Virus record (IMG/VR): IMGVR_UViG_3300030106_003861
Coordinates: 1-46,916 of that record
DNA length: 46,916 bases
Reading direction: 5' to 3' (one strand)
Source: a virus
Both the position numbers and the translations under genes were made by a program. Within the stretch, counting starts at the first letter, position 1. Each line of letters starts with the position of its first letter. The notes beneath the pieces are model-generated. The model was not told where the DNA came from and made no database searches. It saw only the letters and a list, made by a program, of their open reading frames with translations. Below, piece by piece: positions 6,505 through 13,800 of the stretch.

Positions 6505-6973
6505 CTGACTTGCTCCGAGAAGCGCGAGCTTTACTCATTGCCCTGTTGCCAAACCAGAAAGCCATTATAGCGCTAAATATCGCTGCTGTGTCTTGGTCCC
6601 ATGCGGTTTGTATTGCAACCGTCCATTCCACATTTTGATTTGCTATTAACGCATATATTAGCGTTGCTTTGACCGCCGCGAACATGGCAAAGAACAGATA
6701 AGTAATGACAGGGCGCACAGAACCCCTAAGACCGTTGACAAAAGAACCAGATTCGAGAGACTGATCATGTTTATAAATATTCTCCGCTTCAGATATGTCT
6801 GCTTGAGCATCTAACTCTTTTATCTTTAACTCGGACAGCTTATCGGCATACTTGGCCTTTGCTTCAAGCATACGCAGTTCCTGCTCATTAGCCTGCCTTT
6901 GCTTAAAGTACCCAAGCACCTCAGGTATAATTGAGGTGCTAAATCCTAATAATGTGCCGAGCAACGAAATCAT
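6494..6973 (-). CDS. Holin, 3TM (GTA-type) family
   Basis: The 159-residue protein starts with a hydrophobic segment, continues with a charged coiled coil (about 24-70) and then has RGSVRPVITYLFFAMFAAVKATLIYAL, DQDTAAIFSAIMAFWFGNRAMSK. The RPVITY and FWFGNRA motifs are hallmarks of the 3TM holin family of gene transfer agents and marine phages. It would form lesions in the inner membrane to let the endolysin through. It overlaps the EF-hand gene (ATGA) and the lipoprotein gene, consistent with a coupled lysis cassette. Confidence 0.75.
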   Translation of the reverse strand: MISLLGTLLGFSTSIIPEVLGYFKQRQANEQELRMLEAKAKYADKLSELKIKELDAQADISEAENIYKHDQSLESGSFVNGLRGSVRPVITYLFFAMFAAVKATLIYALIANQNVEWTVAIQTAWDQDTAAIFSAIMAFWFGNRAMSKARASRSKSGDK

Positions 6974-7266
6974 TTTTTCTTAGCCATCCACGCTGACATA
7001 CCCATGTAAGAACCCACTACACCCGCCATACCTATATAGAATAAACCAAAAAGGTCTGACAGGGCTTTTATTCTTCCGTCTGGAAAGATAGGAAGAAAGA
7101 GGGCGGCAGTAAAAACAATCATCGTAATCATGGCAACCCATGCCATGTGCCGTTGGGCATCAGCCTTATCCTCTGCCATCTCTGCCTGAGATGCAGCGAT
7201 TTCGCCCTCTGTCACAACCCCGTCGTCGTTTGTATCAATGGATTTACTGCCGTATATTGGCGACAT
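6970..7266 (-). CDS. Small two-span membrane protein with an EF-hand-like loop
   Basis: The N-terminus contains DTNDDGVVTEGE (residues 11-22), which fits the 12-residue calcium loop of EF-hands/dockerins (D1, N3, D5, G6, hydrophobic 8, E12). Two membrane segments follow at about 43-62 and 72-92, and the protein ends in KKK. It sits between the endolysin side and the holin, overlapping both neighbours by 1-4 bases, so it is probably part of the lysis cassette: a second holin, antiholin or calcium-sensing regulator. No family is recognised beyond the loop. Confidence 0.62.
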   Translation of the reverse strand: MSPIYGSKSIDTNDDGVVTEGEIAASQAEMAEDKADAQRHMAWVAMITMIVFTAALFLPIFPDGRIKALSDLFGLFYIGMAGVVGSYMGMSAWMAKKK

Positions 7267-7439
7267 CAGTATTCCTTATAAAATATAGAGATAACACCAG
7301 TTAAAGCGCCAAAGATTAACAGTAATTTCCAATCAAGTAAGGCCCCCAAGGAAATCAAAATGACCCCAATACCAGACCAAGTCGTAATTTCTCTAGCTCG
7401 ATTATCTACCCAATGACATAGTTTTTGAAAATACTTCAT
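7266..7439 (-). CDS. 57-residue membrane protein of the lysis cassette
   Basis: Translating the gap leftward from the ATG at 7439 gives MKYFQKLCHWVDNRAREITT, then a hydrophobic stretch to about residue 54 with a central LLDWK turn (two short membrane segments), ending FYKEY. An AGGAG site lies 6 bases before this ATG; an in-frame ATG at 7445 is too close to it. The stop TGA overlaps the ATG of the EF-hand gene (TGATG), strong evidence of a real coupled gene. Size and topology suit a small holin or pinholin-like protein. The function is not proven. Confidence 0.6.
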   Translation of the reverse strand: MKYFQKLCHWVDNRAREITTWSGIGVILISLGALLDWKLLLIFGALTGVISIFYKEY

Positions 7440-7448
7440 GCTCATCTC

Positions 7449-7844
7449 CTAATAAGACCAAATATTGGGGCGCGGGCTGTCCTCTTTTACATCTATATGC
7501 AGAAACCTAGCGTTGCCTTTCTGGTTAACGCCGATACCCTTCACCCGGTCATCTGCACAGATTAACTTTAACAGATCATACGCATCTTTTCCAGATACGC
7601 CGACATCACACGCCATGCCAGTTGAATGTACACCCGGTGAACTTTTTCTCTCTTCGATGGGATGAAGTGGACATCTATAGCCAGATGTTATTCGCATAGA
7701 CTGTCCGTACTCATCTCTAATAGATTGCATAACATCCATTAACTGCTCACTGATAACTAAGTCATTAGCACCACATTGTGCAGTGACACAATGCTGACAA
7801 CGAAACTCGTCAGGGGAGAAGTTAGGGTATTTTGACCAATCCAC
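7449..7844 (-). CDS. Endolysin: peptidase M15 (D-Ala-D-Ala carboxypeptidase-like)
   Basis: The 131-residue protein has the M15A zinc site: SGYRCPLHP, then GVHSTGMACD with H73 and D80, then FLHIDV with H116. Enzymes of this type cleave peptide cross-links of peptidoglycan. No signal peptide is seen, so release depends on the holin. Two N-terminal CxxC-like cysteine pairs (C16, C19, C24) are common in phage members. The gene overlaps the end of the giant ejection-protein gene by one base and opens the lysis cassette. Confidence 0.85.
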   Translation of the reverse strand: MDWSKYPNFSPDEFRCQHCVTAQCGANDLVISEQLMDVMQSIRDEYGQSMRITSGYRCPLHPIEERKSSPGVHSTGMACDVGVSGKDAYDLLKLICADDRVKGIGVNQKGNARFLHIDVKEDSPRPNIWSY

Positions 7845-10800
7845 TAATCTGTTCTCCTCATATACTCTGATTTACGTTCTCCGTAATAAGAAACTATCTC
7901 ATTCATCATTTCTTGGATTTTAATGAACATTTCTTTCTTTTCACTGGCTGGCATAATCGGATCGATATCAACTTGTCTTCTGAGTTTACGCAACTCAGAC
8001 AGTTCCTTTGATATTATCTTTACATCACCAGCAACATCCAAAAGACCTTCGTTTCTTTTCGCTCGCTCATACCAATCATCTGCGCGGCCTTGCTTGTCTA
8101 AACTAGCAAGCGTCTTTGTAAATAGATCTACTTCATTGGCAAGCTGATAAAAGGCTTCGACAGGCCCGGTCCCTGCTCTCTCTTGTAAGAACCTGCTAAG
8201 AACAGGATATTGATCTGGCCTTTTATCGGCAGGCGCAGGAAGGCCTAGATAGTTACGCATGACGCCGTCAGATGCGAGTAGAGCATACGATCCAACAGTG
8301 CCTAGATACCCCCTAACTAGGTGATCAATTTTTCTAGGCTGAAAATCTATGTTCATATCAGCAAGATGTTGAGATGCAGCTAATGCCAAAGGCGAGGCGG
8401 TTGTTGGATCAGCCGCAAAACCTTCTGTCCTGCCCTGAAAATATGGCACGATAGGTTTGCCGGTATAGAAATCATAATTAGTTATTGTTTCAAACAAAGG
8501 CATCATGGCTTGAGGGAACTGAACGGCAAACGTACCCGTTACATGGCGCGTTATAGACCTCAAGTTATCTGGTTGGTCCGTTTTATCCGCTAAACTTCTT
8601 ATTATCCGCTCAGGTATAACTTTTCCAATAACACCAAGCTCGAAAGGTATCGGGGCTTTAAATGCAGAAACAAAGTCTGAATCAATCCCAAGCCAGCGAG
8701 GGCTAATGATCCAGTTCATATCCTTGTCTGTTTCGTTTGCGTTATAATACCACGGGTTCTCTTCTTCATCCTCTGACATAAGCCAGAACGAATACATTGC
8801 ATTCACAGCAACGAAAGTGAGGAACCTATACATAAACCTCTTTTTTCGCTCCTGTTGTGTCATGGTGGTCTCGGTGCCAACCTTGCCGTGATAGCCTCTA
8901 TACATAACATCTAGGCCCTGAATTCTAGCGTTCAGGAACGGTATCATAGCAGTTAATGCGTTAACGACTGGATTGGCACCGCGACGACTGAAGTTAATCA
9001 CCTCTAAAGCCTCAAACATAGCAGCGGTTGGGTTCTGTGTGGTTTCTAAAACCCTGTTATACACAGCAACTCTAGTGGCTGTATCGGATGCCATTGTCAA
9101 CTTGTCGAGAGTGTCCCACCATTTAGCTGGATTAAGAGGGCTTCTGCGTTGTTGTTTAAAAATCTTCTCTGCGCGTTTATCTCTTTGATTATCATAACCT
9201 CCAACAAAACCAACAGCCTCTAACGCTTCAGCTTCTGCGCTCCCCATAATGGCCTTAGCCAAGCCTACAGCCGTACCGGGACCGGGAACTGTTGTAATTC
9301 CAGAACTCATCCATGATGACATAGAATCCCTCAGTAAGTTAGCGAGCATAAATCCGGGTTCTTTTGTTATAAGCGCCCTAAGCACTTTTGCCGGTGTGGT
9401 TAGTATGTCGAAGAAGCCCAGCGAGAACTCCCCACTTGATTTCATTGCATTGAGGAGGTACGGATCATCCACGTTGTAATAAACAGTTTTCCCGTCAACT
9501 CTTATGCCCACCGTGTCAGCGCTGGGAGAAGCTGGAGCGCGTCCCAATCGACGCGCCATATCCAGCTTATGTAAATCTCTAACCGCTCTGGAAGCGGCCA
9601 CGTTTGCGAGCGAGGCGTGAACAGCCGCATCTAAATTACGAAGTATGTTGTCAAGAGGGCTTTCGATCCTTTGACTTGTTTTTACCACCCGTACCTTCGC
9701 GCCCTTATTCATCTTGCGAAGAATGTCGGCTCGCGCTTTTGCGCTATCGTAAGTTGTGTAAGCTTTTTCAGTTGCGGTGTTATTAACCAAAATCATGAAC
9801 GCTGGCTTGCCACCTTTCAACTCTTTAGGGGCTGGTATGCCATACATATTTTCAAAGACTTTGTTGTTAGGATCGTTAGATACTTGATCTAAATCTCCAG
9901 CCTTATCTAAATCTGGATTAATAACATCATACAATGAGCCAGCATCATCATACGCCTGACGGTAAAACGGCAGATAATCGGCGTTCTGCGTCCACAGTTC
10001 AGCGGCCTCTGCGCTGATAACGCCCGTATCGCGCATCATATTTACTAAAGATTTGTTCCACAATTGATACTCACGATACGCTCTCTCAACAGCCGGATTT
10101 TTAACCCCTGCTTGTATGGCAGTTTCTATTTCAGCATCTGTAAACAGATTCTCTCTGCCCTCCTGCTTCAAGCGTTGTGCGCGGCGACCAGCAGCGTATA
10201 GCTGGAAGGTAGCCAGCATTTGATTTTGATCAAGCTCTGCAAATATCTCTGCTAAACCTTTTAGGTCTTTTGGGTCATTGTATTCTAGTACAATCCTCTC
10301 TCCGGTTGTTGCATCAACATAGTCATCAATCCTCGTCTCTCTCTGCAATCTCTCGAAAGCTTCCTCGTACTGTCGTTTAGCAGCAGGGTCAGGGCTATCG
10401 TTGATCAGCTTCTCGTTCAACGCAGTGATGACACCACCGCTTCTAATCAACGGGCCTTTTGTAATAGCGGCGGCTGACACCCCCTTTGATCTCTCAAGTT
10501 GAGAAAATGCTGTCCAAGCATGAGATTCGACAGACATCTTCTGTATCTCATCAGCCTTCCCAGCCATGTATCTACTACTACCGTACTGATCTTGAAAAGC
10601 TATTTTCATACGCAACCAGATCGAACGATCTCGCGGATCATTCATCTTCATGCTGCCCATAATCTTCTCAAAGAAAGTCTCGTTCTTTTCCTCGTTAAAC
10701 TTTTCTTTGACAAGACGCTTTTGATCTTGCGTCAGACCGTTGTCTTGACGCCTCAAGCTAAACTTGCTTTTTAGGCTGAGTATTTCTCGCTCTACTTTTC

Positions 10801-13800
10801 TTGCTTCTGGCGGGTTGATGGCGTCATTCACACCCCTATCTACAGCCTTCTGCACTTCTAGCGTTCTGTCAGGATCAACAGATATAGCAGGTTGCGCTAT
10901 TGGAATATTTTTAACTTTATCTGACGGGCCAATGAATGATGTCACTAGTTGGGCGGTCTGACGGCCAGCAAATTTTGGGTTCTCTCTTACGAATCTGGGG
11001 CTAAGAACATCGTAGTATACAGGCTCGAATACAAAGACAGCAGGATAGCCGAAGTCTTCACTCTTCCACTCAAGCCTGTATCGACTATTGCCTGTGGGGC
11101 CGCTTTGCTTCTTCACATCGAAGCCGCCAGCCTTAGGATTATTGCGGAAAGGCCAGTACGCTTTGAGGGCTGCCCTAGCTAAGTCCTCTACGTTACCGTA
11201 GGCTCCGTATGTATGGACGGGAACTTTCGCTTGATGTTTCTCGTAATGCGCTGCGCCAAAGCCGACTGATCTTTCTGCTTTTGCCGGGTCTTCTATTACT
11301 CTATCAAAACCGTTTGGAACAAAAACATCGGCAGACTGCCCCTTGCCATCTGGGTCAGTGATGACAAGACGTGGGTAATAGCCTGCGTCATCTTCTGGAG
11401 ACAACGGGCGTCCAACGAAAGCTGAAGTTGGAGCGCCAATTGCCTTTAGGTATCTATTTAGATTACCCCGCTGGGTCTCTATGTTTCTTGCGAGGGAGAA
11501 CTTCTGTCTATCTTGAGACCTGATTTCTCTAAAGCGTTGAGCAGCCTCGTCCGAACTTCTTCTCGCGTCATCTCTGGCGTTATCGCTGTAAGTTCCAGAT
11601 TGTTTAAGTTGTTCGATTCCGTCTGGCGTTCTGATTTCATTGAATGTCCTCAAGTCAAATATTGCGATCTGATCTGCACTATTGGCAATATAGAGCGCAG
11701 TGTCAAGTTCATTGTAAATGTTGACTGCGTCAAGATAATAAAGATTATCGTCCTTATTGAGCCAACCGCCAGCGTAGACCTTATTGCCTGTTGCTTGTGA
11801 TACGTCAAACAGCATATCGGCATATTCGTTAACGGTATTTTCATTAAGCTCGGACGCCTTAATTGTCATCTCCGCGTCTTTAATAGGAGCAACAGCATAA
11901 CCCTCAGGGGCAGGCTGACCATCTACGGTGACGGTAAACCCTTCAGGGTTAGATTTGATGAAGTTTAAGAGCGTTTCGTTTGGCCTTGCGAGGGAGAACT
12001 TCGTTCGCGCTCCATCAGCTTCGCTAGGTTGTCTGTCATCTTCCCTATCTCTTCCCGCGACATCGACGGCGTCTCCTCTGCCCCCTCTCCCCACGGTCTG
12101 TAAAACATTTCCTTTGGCATCTAATTCAACTCCTTCATTTATGATTTTTTTAAACGCTTGAGCATAATCAATGTTCAAGTTTTCTTTTGTGCGAACACCC
12201 AGCTTCTTGTAGAGGTTCTTCTCTGGATACCAAAGAATAGCCTGAAGATCGGCGTTTGTTACATCATACCCGCTGTCCACCAACTTTTTACGGGTTTTAT
12301 CTATTATACGACGAACAGCGTTGCGAAAGTTGCCCCCAGAAGGCGCATCCTGAGGTTTGTTTTGTTGCGTTACAATAGCCTCAGCAGCTTTGGCCCACTC
12401 TGGCTTATTATACTCTTCCCGCTCATAAAGAGCGCGTATTTCAGGCGTCCGAAACAAACGATCATGCTCTCGACGCAATTCATCAGCTATCTCAACGAGA
12501 GCATCAACATCTAAAGTAGACTTAGCGTCAAACACAGATGATATTAAGAAATTATCCCCACGCTTCTCAGGATCGGCTTGGAGACCTTTTATAAGGCGAT
12601 CAGCTTGTGGGCCTATCAAATCCGGCTTACCAATCAATCGACCAGTTAGACGGCCAATGGTTCGCATCAACCACATATCGATAGTTACTGGCTCAAAGTT
12701 CCCGTTTAAGTTTTGATAAAAACCCTGCCCAATCTTTGGCCCTAAAAGGAAAGACCCATAAACAACAGTGTCTACGTTTTCTCCGCTGGGTGGCTTATAG
12801 CCTGCGTCTTTCAGCCCCTTAACCGTAAACTGTTTATCGAATAGCTCCTTAATACCTTGTGGCCCCATTTTATCAAGAAGATCATTGAGCATAATAAAGT
12901 TGTCGCGCATCGAAGGCCCGTGTTTGCCCTTTGCATATTCAGGGAAACGACCATTCTCTCGGTAATAGTCATACACCTCTGTAGTGTAGACAGAGTTCTC
13001 CATAACAGGCGTGTTTTGACTGGTTACAGAAAGAGCCGCTAGGAACGCAAACCGTGCATCGGGATCGGTCTTAATTTCAGGATACAACTCAGCCGCAACA
13101 TCAACAGCCTCACCAACACTCTCACTGTACCAGTTAGCTGCGTTGCCAGTCTTTCTCAGGGCAGCAAGCGCTTCACCAGCAAGAACATCAGATATCAAGC
13201 CATCATAACTTGTATCGTTCTCGATAAGGACGCCCTCTTTACCAATTTTATTGCCAAGAACTCTTTTGGCCCTAGAGTTGAGAAGACGAGAGACGTAGCC
13301 CACAGTATTTCCCGTGCGCTCCGCGAAATCGTCGTTGTAAAGAATGTCAAGAATAGACAAGCGGCGGGGCCTGCTACGGGGGCCAACACGCTTCCCAGCG
13401 ACCTCAGCGTCATCGTGCTCAGAGTTTTTAGCAGAGAAGACTGGGTCTTTTGGGTCTACAGGTTTACGGGCTAATGAATACTTACCCTCTATAGTGGCTT
13501 TTTGCCTATCTAGAGCGCTTTCCTCATCTCTGGACAAACGCCTCCTTATAAAGCGAGAAAGCATCTCACGCGAAACATCAGACGCCCTGACACGCCTTCT
13601 AAAAGTGCCCTCTTGGATTGTGTCAGCGCCTACTATGCGACGAGCAACTCTGTCTAGCTGAACAGGATACAAGGAATACTTGACGCTCTCAGGGTCAGCC
13701 ACCGCATCTGCCGGGGCATCTGGAGCCTGAACGCCAACATCTCTAGGTGGGGCATCTGGGGGTTGATCACCAACAGCGTCAGGTGGAGCGTCTGGAGCCT

